From Deltaproteobacteria bacterium (GTDB lineage Bacteria; Desulfobacterota; Desulfobacteria; Desulfobacterales; SpSt-501): a DNA stretch of 64,000 nt. Location of the stretch: positions 28,397 through 92,396 of the forward strand of contig JACRCN010000071.1 in the NCBI GenBank assembly GCA_016219005.1, written 5' to 3'. The position numbers and the translations under genes were made by a program. The notes below the pieces were generated by a model. That model saw only the letters and a program-made list of their open reading frames with translations. It made no database searches and was not told the origin of the DNA. How positions within the stretch are numbered: the stretch's first letter is position 1; every line of letters begins with the position of its first letter. This document shows, piece after piece, positions 8,331 through 17,029 of the stretch.

Positions 8331-9302
8331 TCAGAGCCAGCCTTTGCGCTTGAAGTAGAGATAGGGCATCACGGCGGACACCACCATCATGCCGAGGGCC
8401 AGCGGATACCCGACCTCCCAAGACAATTCCGGGATGAAGCGGAAATTCATCCCGTAAATGCTGGCGATGAGAGTGGGCGGCAGGAAGACAACAGCGGCAA
8501 CGGAAAATATCTTGATGATGCTGTTCTGCTGGATGCTGATCATGCCGAGGGTGGCGTCCAGCAGGAAGTTCACCTTGTTGGTGATGAATGAGGCGTGGTC
8601 GGCGAGCGAGGCCACGTCGCGGCCGACCACCTTCAACACGTCCCTGATCTCGACGGCCTTCGGATTGGCGTAGACCGCCTGGTTCAGAAATATGGTCATC
8701 CGCCCGAGGGACATCAGGCTTTCCCGGAGGATGGAGATGTGATTGCCCTCCCGGCCGATGTCCTTGATGAGGTCGTTCAGGTTGATGGGCTTGGACCCCT
8801 TTTTGGTGTCCGCAAAGATCAGCCGGGATATTGTCTCGATTTCAGAGCTGTGGATTTCCAGGATGTCGGCCATGCGGTCGATGATGGCTTCCAGAAGGCC
8901 GATGAACACATCCAGGATGTTCGTGCAGTTGCCGCCGGGCTTCTGTAGCCGGGAGGCGAAGGCTTCGAAAGGCCGGGGCTCGAGGTAGCGCACGGTGACC
9001 AGGCAGGTCTCGGTCAGGATGAAGGTGATGGCCGAGGATTCCACGTTGTCGGTATTGGGGCTGGTGACCAGGTTCGCCGTCATGAAGAAGGCGCCGTTCT
9101 CCTGATAAAGTCGGCTCGAAATCTCGATCTCCTCCATCTCCGCCCGGCTGGGAATGGCAATCGAAAGTGCTTCGCCGACCTGTTTGAGTTCCTCCGGTTG
9201 GGGGAACACGAGGTCGATCCAGCAGGGGGTCAACGTGTCCCGGAAGTCTTCCCAATCGCTGAATTGCCACACAGCGTTTTGGCGGGTGAGGACTTTGATC
9301 AT
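8331..9302 (-). CDS. corA: CorA family magnesium/divalent cation channel
   Basis: This is a 323-residue protein with the CorA layout: a long acidic and helical cytoplasmic domain, then two C-terminal membrane helices. The signature YGMNF follows the first helix (about residue 283), and the chain ends in a short basic tail (FKRKGW). It forms a pentameric inner-membrane Mg2+ channel in known relatives. The start at 9302 (MIKVLTRQ) was preferred over a codon 38 residues upstream because CorA proteins begin near this point. It is transcribed alone; 460 bases holding a 6S-like RNA and its terminator follow. Confidence 0.92.
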   Translation of the reverse strand: MIKVLTRQNAVWQFSDWEDFRDTLTPCWIDLVFPQPEELKQVGEALSIAIPSRAEMEEIEISSRLYQENGAFFMTANLVTSPNTDNVESSAITFILTETCLVTVRYLEPRPFEAFASRLQKPGGNCTNILDVFIGLLEAIIDRMADILEIHSSEIETISRLIFADTKKGSKPINLNDLIKDIGREGNHISILRESLMSLGRMTIFLNQAVYANPKAVEIRDVLKVVGRDVASLADHASFITNKVNFLLDATLGMISIQQNSIIKIFSVAAVVFLPPTLIASIYGMNFRFIPELSWEVGYPLALGMMVVSAVMPYLYFKRKGWL

Positions 9303-9873
9303 GACAATTACAGAATACACCAGTTTTGGACTGAATTCAAAGAGTTTTAAGATGAGCGGCCGGCTCTGACGGCTGCCTGGAGATAGGCAAAAACCCAATC
9401 TAAACCGCTTTGACATTTTTCAGGCTTCATTCGTCTGGATTAGTCTCGTGGATACCTCTCAGGCGGGTGTTTGTCTCCAAGTCGGAGGTCTGTTAGTAAC
9501 TGCTGCTATAAATCGCATTTTTTTTATTTTAGGTAGTGATTTTTTAAAGGTTGTTGAAAAAAATAGTCAATTAATTCTTGCATTAAATTTATCTCTATAT
9601 TAAAGCTCACGCTGCGCATTTTTAATAACTTCACAAGGGAGCCGTCATGACGCTCGTGACTTGGCCAAGCGCTATTTCTCGCAGCAAGTCAGCGACAGAC
9701 TTCTTCGCCTGCTCCCGACTGGGGCGTTTAACCCCACAGCGGTTCCAATCCATTTTTCTATCCCTCACCGGTTCACTTTTTGCGCTCCATCAGCCGATGC
9801 ACCTTGCCATGGGTTAGGATTTGTATGAGGTCAGTACTGCACGCGCATAGTCGCGAAAAAGGAAGGAGGAGAG
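9303..9873. other. intergenic region with an A+T-rich block, no supported gene
   Basis: About 570 bases separate corA and the FadL-type porin. Positions 9515-9625 are markedly A+T-rich against a GC-rich background and include TATATT (9596-9601), a plausible promoter region for the porin. A 57-codon open frame from ATG 9646 to about 9819 has no recognisable family; it may be chance or a fragment. No strong hairpin is visible. Confidence 0.4.
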
Positions 9874-11193
9874 ATGCGAAAAGGGCTTGTCGGTTTCATG
9901 GTCTTGGTTGTCTTAGTGGTGATTGTGGGGTTGTCGTCGTCTATTTACGCCGGCGCCATCATCAACAAATCCAACCTCAGCGCCGATTACATCCGCACGC
10001 TGAACCGTAATGCCGCCACCGATATGGCCGACGCCGCCGCCTATAACCCGGCCGGCACCGCCATGATGGAAAGCGGCCTCTATGTGAAGGCCGATGCCAT
10101 TTATTTTTGGAAAGAATACGAAAACCAGATGCCATCCACCCCCGCCATCTTCAACCTTGGGACGCTTGATTCGCATGAGCCGTCCATCATCCCCGGCTTT
10201 TTCGCAGTCTACAAGCAGAACCGCTGGTCCGGGTTTTTCGCCGTCACGGTCCCCGGCGGCGGCGGACAGGTGAGGTATCAAGACGGCGATGCGCGAACGG
10301 TCATGTTATCTGCCCCCGGCGCCGTCGGAGGCCTGGGCACTTTCCTGGGCGGTGCCGCCGGTAATCCCACCAACATAAACCAATATATAGAAGCCGACTC
10401 CTATTATGTGGGTTACAGCCTGGGCGCCGCCTATAAAATCTTCGATTCACTGTCGCTTTCAGGCGGCGTGCGCTATGTCGATGCCTACCAGAAGTTCAAA
10501 GGCAGCGCGTCCGGGACGACAGGGCCTGCCAACACCGTCAACGTCAAGATCGAACGGACGGATGAAGCGTACAATTATTTTCTGGGTCTCGACTACGCCC
10601 CGATCAAGGACCTCAACTTCGCGCTGACATACATGTCCAACACGGCTCTCAATTTCAAAGCCGACACCAAGGACAACTCCCCCGGCCAGGCCATCTCCAC
10701 AAACGTCGGATGGACGGATGGCACCCACGAGCGCGAAGACCTGCCCGGCTACCTCGCCGCCGGTGTATCCTACTTCATCCTCCCGGGCAAGCTGCGGATC
10801 GAGCCGAACTTCACATACTATCTCGAGAAACAGGCAAAATTTGAGGGGGCCCGCTTTCAAGATTCCAACCCCGGCAACAGCTACGACATCGGAGTCGCGC
10901 TGGAGTACATTTTAAATCCACAGTGGCGGTTCAGCGTGGGTTATCTGCACACCGAAATCAAAGGCATGCAATCGCAGGACCTGCTGCCCGAGGCGCCGGA
11001 GCTGGATGCCAACAGCCTGGCCGTGGGCCTGGTCTTTAGTCCGATCGAGCGCCTGGACCTGACCTTGGGCGGCGAGAGGTCGTGGTACGAATCGGTGAAA
11101 ACGGATACGACTTCCTCCCGGGCGCCGGCCGGCACCCATTACGACAAGGATGTCTATGGGTTGTCTTTCGGTATCCAGTACCGTTTCTTCTAA
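9874..11193 (+). CDS. FadL/OmpP1-type outer-membrane transport porin
   Basis: A 439-residue protein with an N-terminal Sec signal peptide (hydrophobic 5-22, cleavage near SIYAG). The mature start, ending in NAATDMADAAAYNPAGTAMM, is the typical FadL N-terminal hatch with its NPAG motif. The remainder alternates in beta-strand fashion and ends in RFF, the terminal aromatic signature of outer-membrane barrels. Members transport hydrophobic compounds such as long-chain fatty acids or aromatics; the substrate here is unknown. A strong GGAAGGAGGAG ribosome site precedes the ATG. It is probably monocistronic, with a hairpin just downstream. Confidence 0.9.
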   Translation: MRKGLVGFMVLVVLVVIVGLSSSIYAGAIINKSNLSADYIRTLNRNAATDMADAAAYNPAGTAMMESGLYVKADAIYFWKEYENQMPSTPAIFNLGTLDSHEPSIIPGFFAVYKQNRWSGFFAVTVPGGGGQVRYQDGDARTVMLSAPGAVGGLGTFLGGAAGNPTNINQYIEADSYYVGYSLGAAYKIFDSLSLSGGVRYVDAYQKFKGSASGTTGPANTVNVKIERTDEAYNYFLGLDYAPIKDLNFALTYMSNTALNFKADTKDNSPGQAISTNVGWTDGTHEREDLPGYLAAGVSYFILPGKLRIEPNFTYYLEKQAKFEGARFQDSNPGNSYDIGVALEYILNPQWRFSVGYLHTEIKGMQSQDLLPEAPELDANSLAVGLVFSPIERLDLTLGGERSWYESVKTDTTSSRAPAGTHYDKDVYGLSFGIQYRFF

Positions 11194-11201
11194 GATTTTA
11201 C

Positions 11202-11230
11202 CCGGGGGCGGCGGCACGCGCCGCCCCCGG
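11202..11230 (+). terminator. very GC-rich hairpin after the porin gene
   Basis: CCGGGGGCGGCG (11202-11213) and CGCCGCCCCCGG (11219-11230) form a perfect 12-base stem with a five-base loop, nine bases after the porin stop. There is no T-run, so it may stabilise the mRNA 3' end or terminate weakly rather than act as a classical terminator. Confidence 0.55.
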
Positions 11231-11451
11231 ACCCGCCCCGCTTTCGTCCCGGCCGAAGGCGGCCGCTCTTCGCGCCACAATTATCCGCTTCGGCCAGCCG
11301 CCTGAGCGCTTTGGCTCAGATAAAAAAAAATCGGTTCCAAAGTGCCCTCGCCATCTGCTACAATTCCTGGTAAGTACATCGCGGCGGCCTCGCCTCATCA
11401 GCACCCAGCCGGACGAGGTCAGCCCTTCATCCGGAGCTCGGAGGAGATGCC

Positions 11452-12222
11452 ATGCTGCTCGTCATGAACGTCAACAACACCAACACCATGCTCGGACTGC
11501 ACCGCGAAGGCCAGTGGACGGCCAGCTGGCGCATCGCCACGGACCGGGCCAAACAGCCGGATGAGTATGCCATGGTGCTGCGCAACCTGTTCGACTACAG
11601 CCATCTGAACTGGTCCGAGGTATCGGGTGTTGCGCTGGCGAGTGTAGTGCCGCCGCTGACCTCCTGTTTCGTCGACATGAGCCGCCGCTACCTCGGGCAT
11701 GACCCGCTGATCGTGTCGAATGAAATCAAGACCGGTGTGCGCATTCTCATCGACTACCCGGCCGAGATCGGGGCCGACCGCATACTCAACGCACTGGGGG
11801 CCAAGGCGCGTCATGGCTGCCCGGCCATCGTCGTCGACATCGGCACCGCCACGACTTTCGACGCCATCTCCAAGGACGGCGACTACCTCGGGGGGGCCAT
11901 TGCCCCCGGCCTGGGCATCGCCGCGGAGGCGCTTTACAGCCGTACGGCCAAGCTGCCGCGCATCGAGCTTGCGGCGCCGCCGGCGGCCATTGGGAAAAAC
12001 ACGGTGCACGCCATGCAGTCCGGGCTCGTCCTGGGGTACGTGGGGCTGGTCGAGGGCCTGGTGGCGCGCATCCGGACCGAGTTGGGCGGGCAGGCCAAGG
12101 TGGTCGCCACCGGCGGCATGGCGCATATCCTGGCGCAGATGACCGATGCGATCGAGGTGGTCGACCCGATGCTGACGCTGGAGGGTCTGCGCTTGATCTA
12201 TCACCTGAATCGTCAGGAGTAG
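11452..12222 (+). CDS. coaX: type III pantothenate kinase
   Basis: A 256-residue protein of the acetate-kinase/Hsp70-fold family that phosphorylates pantothenate, the first step of coenzyme A synthesis. It starts MLLVMNVNNTNT (the N-N-T phosphate loop), has DIGTATTFD for metal and phosphate binding, and GGAIAPGLGIAAEAL, all typical of CoaX. A GGAGGAGATGCC ribosome site precedes it. The coaBC gene begins four bases after its stop, so two steps of the same pathway are co-transcribed. Confidence 0.95.
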   Translation: MLLVMNVNNTNTMLGLHREGQWTASWRIATDRAKQPDEYAMVLRNLFDYSHLNWSEVSGVALASVVPPLTSCFVDMSRRYLGHDPLIVSNEIKTGVRILIDYPAEIGADRILNALGAKARHGCPAIVVDIGTATTFDAISKDGDYLGGAIAPGLGIAAEALYSRTAKLPRIELAAPPAAIGKNTVHAMQSGLVLGYVGLVEGLVARIRTELGGQAKVVATGGMAHILAQMTDAIEVVDPMLTLEGLRLIYHLNRQE

Positions 12223-12225
12223 CCG

Positions 12226-13455
12226 ATGGACAACGAGATTCCGATTCTGCAAGGCAGACACATCGTCGTCGGGGTGACCGGGGGCATCGCGGCTTACAAG
12301 GCGGCCGACCTGACGAGTCAGCTGGTCAAGGCCGGCGCGAACGTGGACGTGGTCATGACGCCGGCGGCCGCCGAGTTTGTCAGGCCCCTCACCTTCCAGG
12401 CGCTTACCCACCGGCCGGTGGCGCTGGACATGTTCTCGCTCCTGCAGGAGACCGAAATCGGTCATGTGAGCTTGGGCAAGCGCGCGGAGCTGATGATTAT
12501 CGCGCCGGCGACCGCCAACACCCTGGCCAAGCTCGCGCACGGCATGGCCGACAACATGCTCACCACCACGGCCCTGGCCTGCCGGGGACCCATTCTGCTG
12601 GTCCCGGCCATGGAATCCGGCATGTGGGACAACCCTGCCACCCTCGCCAACATGGACGTCCTGCAGCAGCGGGGATATCACGCCGTGGGGCCGGAATCCG
12701 GGCGGCTGGCCTCGGGCGCCACCGGGACCGGGCGGATGGCGGAGCCCGAAACCATCCTGGACGCAGCCCGCTGGGTGCTCGGCCGCGGCGGGCCCCTATC
12801 CGGCATGGCGGTGGTGGTCACGGCGGGCGGGACGCGCGAGGCCATCGACCCGGTGCGCTTCGTCGGCAACCACAGCAGCGGTAAAATGGGTTTTGCCCTG
12901 GCGTTTGCCGCGCGGGACCGCGGGGCCGACGTCACGCTGATCCACGGCACCACATCCCTGAGCGGTCCCTATGGCGCGAAGATAGTCGCGGTGGAGTCCG
13001 CCGAACAGATGCAGGCGGCCGTCCTGGATTCGATCCCCGGCGCGGCGGGTCTCGTAATGGCCGCTGCCGTGGCGGACTACCGCCCGACGTCGGCGGCCGA
13101 GCACAAAATCAAGAAACAAGCCGAGGACATGTGCCTCGAGCTGACCCGCACGCCGGACATCCTGGCGACGGTGGCCGGCCAGCGTGCCCGCAGCGGCCAC
13201 CCCACGGTGGCCATCGGTTTTGCCGCCGAAACCCAGGACGTGCTTGAAAACGCCCGCGCCAAGATTGCGCGCAAGGGGCTCGACCTGATCGTCGCCAACG
13301 ACGTATCCGCAGCCGACAGCGGGTTTGGTGTGGACACCAACCGCGTGACGATCATCGATGCCGCCGGCCGCGCGGAATCGCTGCCCTTGATGTCCAAGGC
13401 GGCGGTGGCCGAGACGATCATCGATCGCCTGGCGGAAATTCTCCGCCGACCGTAA
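12226..13455 (+). CDS. coaBC: bifunctional phosphopantothenoylcysteine decarboxylase / phosphopantothenate-cysteine ligase
   Basis: A 409-residue Dfp-type enzyme. The N-terminal flavin-dependent decarboxylase (about 1-185) has VTGGIAAYK, the H in the TEIGHVSLG segment, PATANTLAKLAHGMADN, and a PAME(S)xMW-like stretch. The C-terminal ligase (about 190-405) has VVTAGGTREAIDPVRFVGNHSSGKMG, AAVADYRP and FAAET. It converts phosphopantothenate and cysteine to phosphopantetheine for coenzyme A. Its close coupling to coaX supports the call. Its length is normal. Confidence 0.96.
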   Translation: MDNEIPILQGRHIVVGVTGGIAAYKAADLTSQLVKAGANVDVVMTPAAAEFVRPLTFQALTHRPVALDMFSLLQETEIGHVSLGKRAELMIIAPATANTLAKLAHGMADNMLTTTALACRGPILLVPAMESGMWDNPATLANMDVLQQRGYHAVGPESGRLASGATGTGRMAEPETILDAARWVLGRGGPLSGMAVVVTAGGTREAIDPVRFVGNHSSGKMGFALAFAARDRGADVTLIHGTTSLSGPYGAKIVAVESAEQMQAAVLDSIPGAAGLVMAAAVADYRPTSAAEHKIKKQAEDMCLELTRTPDILATVAGQRARSGHPTVAIGFAAETQDVLENARAKIARKGLDLIVANDVSAADSGFGVDTNRVTIIDAAGRAESLPLMSKAAVAETIIDRLAEILRRP

Positions 13456-13573
13456 CCCGGCTCGAGGCGGAGGCTGCGGCAGGGTTAGTGCCCGTCGTGA
13501 ACCAGGCGGCCCGCCAGCGCCCCGACCGTCCCTTTCTCCTGCTTCCGTAAACTGGGGGCAACCTGGCAGCGGC

Positions 13574-14953
13574 ATGAAAACCATCGATGAGAACTCGAAC
13601 TTCAGGGTCGCCTGGGACTTTTTCATCCTGCTGTTGATCATCGTCAGCTGCGTGCTGATCCCGTTCCAGCTCGCCTTCCGGCATGCTGCGCTATCGCTCG
13701 GCTCCTGGGTCGTCTATATCATCGACGTCGTTTTCTGGGTCGACATCGGCCTGAACTTTCTCACCTCGTTCCGGAGTCACGGGCTGAAAGTCACCGGTGC
13801 GCGGGAGACGACCCTGCATTACCTGAAATCCGTATGCATCGTGGACATCGCCGCCAATCTCCCGCTGGATGCCCTTTTTCTATACGGCCCGGACATTCGC
13901 ATGGCCGGCCTGTCGCTGGTGCTGGTGCTGCGGCAGTTGCGCCTGCTCCGACTGGTGCGGCTCTTTGTCATTTTTCGCCGGTGGCAGGATCTGAGCTGGA
14001 CGAACTCGGGCTACCTGCGCATCGCCAAGTTTTTCACAACGGTGATGCTGCTCATTCACTGGATCGCCTGCGCGTGGTTTCTGGTGCCCTACATCGAAGG
14101 GTTCCCGGAGAATTGCTGGGTGGTCCAGCAAGGCATCGAGCATGCGGGCCCGGCCACCCAGTACATCCGCGCACTTTACTGGGTGATCCAGACCATGGCC
14201 ACCGTGGGTTATGGCGATATCACACCGCATCGCGACTTCGAGTATGCGTTCAGCATCCTGATCATGCTGTTGGGGGCGTCAACCTATGCCTTCATCGTCG
14301 GCAACATCGCTTCTCTGTTCAGCAATCTCGACGCGGCCCGGGCCGATTACTTCAACAAGATTGAGGCGACCAGCCAGTACCTGCACTCCCGCCAAGTGCC
14401 GCACCAGCTCAACGAACAAGTCCGTGATTACTACGAATATATTTGGGACCGTCGCCGGGGTTTCAAGGAGGAGGCTCTTTTCGAGGACCTGCCGCCATCG
14501 TTCCGCCTGAGCCTGCTGCAGCTTCTGGCCCGGGACCTCATCGAGAGGGTACCTCTTTTCAAGCATTGCTCGCCAATTCTGAGGAACCTGCTGCTGCTGG
14601 CACTGAAACCCCAGACCTATGCGCCCGGGGTTTACATTGCCCGTGAAGGCGAGATCGGCAGGGAGATCTATTTTATCAGCCGCGGGACGGTGGAAATCAT
14701 CTCGGATGCCGGGGGGGAAAACTACGGACGCCTCGGAGATGGCGATTACTTTGGCGACCTCACTCTGATTCTCAAGGAAAAGCGCTCGGCATCGGTGAAA
14801 GCCCTGACCTACTGCGACGTCTACATCCTGACGAAGAAAGACTTCAACCGCATTCGGAGCGAATATCCCGAATTTAAGAGTGTGCTCAAGAAAGTCTCTT
14901 CGGAGAAAACCGAGAAAGTGGTTAACCTGCTGTTAAAGGGAGTGACGTTGTAG
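13574..14953 (+). CDS. cyclic-nucleotide-gated potassium channel
   Basis: This 459-residue membrane protein has six helices in the voltage-gated-like pattern, with an arginine-rich S4 (RQLRLLRLVRLF, about 115-130), a pore loop with the K+ filter TVGYGD (about 210-215), a C-linker, and a cyclic-nucleotide-binding domain (about 345-445; IAREGEIGREIYFISRGTVEII, GDYFGDL). The layout matches prokaryotic HCN/CNG-like channels such as SthK and LliK. The cAMP/cGMP phosphate-binding arginine is not at the usual place: GDYFGDLTLILKEKRSASVKA has EKRSAS, which may serve. It stands alone between coaBC and a convergent acyltransferase. Confidence 0.93.
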   Translation: MKTIDENSNFRVAWDFFILLLIIVSCVLIPFQLAFRHAALSLGSWVVYIIDVVFWVDIGLNFLTSFRSHGLKVTGARETTLHYLKSVCIVDIAANLPLDALFLYGPDIRMAGLSLVLVLRQLRLLRLVRLFVIFRRWQDLSWTNSGYLRIAKFFTTVMLLIHWIACAWFLVPYIEGFPENCWVVQQGIEHAGPATQYIRALYWVIQTMATVGYGDITPHRDFEYAFSILIMLLGASTYAFIVGNIASLFSNLDAARADYFNKIEATSQYLHSRQVPHQLNEQVRDYYEYIWDRRRGFKEEALFEDLPPSFRLSLLQLLARDLIERVPLFKHCSPILRNLLLLALKPQTYAPGVYIAREGEIGREIYFISRGTVEIISDAGGENYGRLGDGDYFGDLTLILKEKRSASVKALTYCDVYILTKKDFNRIRSEYPEFKSVLKKVSSEKTEKVVNLLLKGVTL

Positions 14954-14980
14954 GCCCAGAAAACCCTGCCCGCCCGTCCG

Positions 14981-15796
14981 CTATCTCCAGGCCGACAGGT
15001 TTTTTTCAATGAAGCCCACGACGGACTGATGCGCTTCCTTGCCGGATCCCGTGACCCGCAGGGGATCGCCGAAGGCAATGTGGACCCGCTTGTCGGGCCG
15101 GATCGGCCCGAAGTCCTTGAGCCTGCGGCCGAGCCCCCAGGCATCCGTCTTCAAGGCGATCGGCACCACCGGCACGTTGCAGCGCTTGGCGAGCTTCACG
15201 CCGAGCGAATTGAACTTCTGGGGGTCGAACTCGACGCTGCGCGTGGTTTGCGGGAAAATGACCACGGAGACGTTCGCCGCCAGCCGCTTCTCGCCTTCTT
15301 CCAGGACGGTCCGGAGGTCTTCACGCGGGTGGGTGCGGCCCACCACGACCGGGTCGCGGTTTTTCATCACGTGCCCGAACAGGGGGTAGGTGATAAGACT
15401 CTGTTTGACCACGAAGGTAACGGGACGATGCGGCCGGATCAGGCAGGGCAACACGAAAGTCTCCAGGATGCTCATGTGGTTGCCGATGAAAACGCACGGG
15501 GAGTCCAGCTTTTGCGGAATATCCAGGTTCTGAAGATCGAAGTCGCCCCCGACGGACTCGAGCGCCCGCACGGTGGTAATGCTGCTTTCCACCCAGCGCT
15601 CATCGTCGTAGAGCCCCTTCCGGGCCATCCGGGCGGCATGCAACACGATCAGGAAGGCCTTGGCGTAAAAGACCGTATTGGGGCTGCTGCGGCCGATCCA
15701 GGAACCCGCCCGGTCCGGTGTCCGGTAAGCGTCTTGGGTGGTCAAACGATTCACTGTCGGTTTCGTCCTGTTCGGGTGAAGCGCCTTTCCGGTCAT
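14981..15796 (-). CDS. PlsC-like acyltransferase with altered motifs
   Basis: A 271-residue protein of the glycerophosphate/lysophosphatidate acyltransferase fold. Motif I reads NHMSILE, giving H-x4-E instead of H-x4-D, and motif III reads FPQTTRS instead of FPEGTRS. VVPIAL (motif IV) is present. The acceptor could be lysophosphatidate or another acyl acceptor; the altered residues make a non-standard substrate or reduced activity possible. It converges with the channel gene 27 bases away. No good ribosome site is seen, so the start is uncertain. Confidence 0.8.
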   Translation of the reverse strand: MTGKALHPNRTKPTVNRLTTQDAYRTPDRAGSWIGRSSPNTVFYAKAFLIVLHAARMARKGLYDDERWVESSITTVRALESVGGDFDLQNLDIPQKLDSPCVFIGNHMSILETFVLPCLIRPHRPVTFVVKQSLITYPLFGHVMKNRDPVVVGRTHPREDLRTVLEEGEKRLAANVSVVIFPQTTRSVEFDPQKFNSLGVKLAKRCNVPVVPIALKTDAWGLGRRLKDFGPIRPDKRVHIAFGDPLRVTGSGKEAHQSVVGFIEKNLSAWR

Positions 15797-15999
15797 TGAA
15801 AAATCCGAGCGGCAGGCTGGCGATCGATGGTTCTGCCCCGCGGCAGGATATGCTCCTGCACATCGGCCATCCTGATCGCAGGATCTATCGCATTTTCAGG
15901 ACAGAGTCGAACACAATCGTTTTCGGGTCTACCTGAAAACCGCGAAACGAAAAATCAGCGACAGGCGGTCCGGATCTGACGGATGGTGACGGCCCGTGG

Positions 16000-16533
16000 T
16001 CAACTCACTGCCAGGTAATCGCAGATGGCCGGCTTCAATTCCGCCACGACCTCCTCAACGCTTTTCCCGTCGGTGTCGAACGTGAGGTCCGCAGCGCGGC
16101 GATATTTTTCCTCCGACTCCGACCAGATCGTTCGCAGATCCTCTTCCAGGGTGGTGCCGACGTTCACGCGCGGACGGTCCGCGGCGCGAACCCGCCGCGC
16201 CAGTTCGTCCAGGGAGGCCGTCAGCAGAATGATGCGGCCGGTGCCCCGCAGGACATCCATGTTCCACTCGTAGCGCACCGTGCCGCCCCCCAGGCAGATC
16301 AGGGACTTCTCCCGGCGTGCGAAGCGCTTGCAGATCGCGTACTCCAGTTCCCGAAAAGCCACCCAGCCCTTCTCCTGGACCAGGCGGTGGAAGGAATACC
16401 CCAGGATGCGGTCCATTTCCTGGTCCAAATCGTAAAAGGGCAGGTCGAGTTCGAGGGCCAGGCGCGAACCGATGGTGGTCTTTCCGGAGCCGATCACCCC
16501 GCAGAAATAGATGTTTCCTGATCGTTCGGTCAT
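16000..16533 (-). CDS. aroK: shikimate kinase
   Basis: A 177-residue P-loop kinase with Walker A GVIGSGKTTIG (about 12-22), DLDQEMDRILGYS (substrate Asp region), FRELE, GGGTV and a LID-type ADRPRVN segment. It phosphorylates shikimate in aromatic amino acid synthesis. Its ATG overlaps the TGA of the upstream ATC-hydrolase-like gene by one base (TGATG), indicating translational coupling even though the functions look unrelated. Confidence 0.9.
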   Translation of the reverse strand: MTERSGNIYFCGVIGSGKTTIGSRLALELDLPFYDLDQEMDRILGYSFHRLVQEKGWVAFRELEYAICKRFARREKSLICLGGGTVRYEWNMDVLRGTGRIILLTASLDELARRVRAADRPRVNVGTTLEEDLRTIWSESEEKYRRAADLTFDTDGKSVEEVVAELKPAICDYLAVS

Positions 16534-17009
16534 CAGCGGTCGAATATTTTGAGATTGCAGTATTGGTCCCCCCGGGCGATGCGCTCCTCCAGTTCCATGC
16601 GCACCCCGTGGGTGTCGGCTCGGCCGCGGTCGCCTTCCATGGCGATGTCGCAGAACAGATCGATCTCCTGCGGCGTGCAGCCCATGTCCTTCCAGGCCTC
16701 CACCAGCGCGCAGAATTTCATGCGCTGCACGGCGCCCTGGTCGTTGATCTCGACGTCGGAGTCGAACACCAGCGAGGATCCCTTGGTGACATGTTTCTCG
16801 ACCCAGGCCTTCGGGCCGAAGTCTTTGGGGTCGTTCTTGGCCTTCATCCGGCCGAATTCGAAGATGGCCTTGCGCGCCAGGCGCTCGACTTCCTTTTCAG
16901 GAAAGGCCTCCTTGAAGGACCGATACAGCAGGGCAAACCACGTGGCGCGGTCCTTGATGGCCGCGCGCACCTTGTCGATCATCTCTTTTTGATCCACTTG
17001 TTTCGTCAT
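16533..17009 (-). CDS. L-2-amino-thiazoline-4-carboxylate (ATC) hydrolase family protein
   Basis: A 158-residue soluble protein resembling the ATC-hydrolase family: an alpha-helical N-terminus, the C-terminal segment MEGDRGRADTHGV, and FCALVEAWKDMGCTPQEIDLFCDIAMEGD with conserved Cys and Asp. Most members are uncharacterised despite the family name, so the substrate is unknown. It sits at the 3' end of a leftward cluster (FGGY kinase, URO-D-like, Liv transporter, M20 hydrolase) and overlaps aroK by one base. Confidence 0.7.
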   Translation of the reverse strand: MTKQVDQKEMIDKVRAAIKDRATWFALLYRSFKEAFPEKEVERLARKAIFEFGRMKAKNDPKDFGPKAWVEKHVTKGSSLVFDSDVEINDQGAVQRMKFCALVEAWKDMGCTPQEIDLFCDIAMEGDRGRADTHGVRMELEERIARGDQYCNLKIFDR

Positions 17010-17029
17010 ATGGCCTCTTCAATTGCGGG

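Noticed and set aside
9646..9819. Possible transposase remnant before the porin gene
   Set aside because: A 57-codon frame exists but I cannot match it to any transposase, and no terminal repeats are visible.
11419..12681. A 420-codon minus-strand frame opposite coaX/coaBC
   Set aside because: Spans the junction of two certain genes on the other strand; no motifs.
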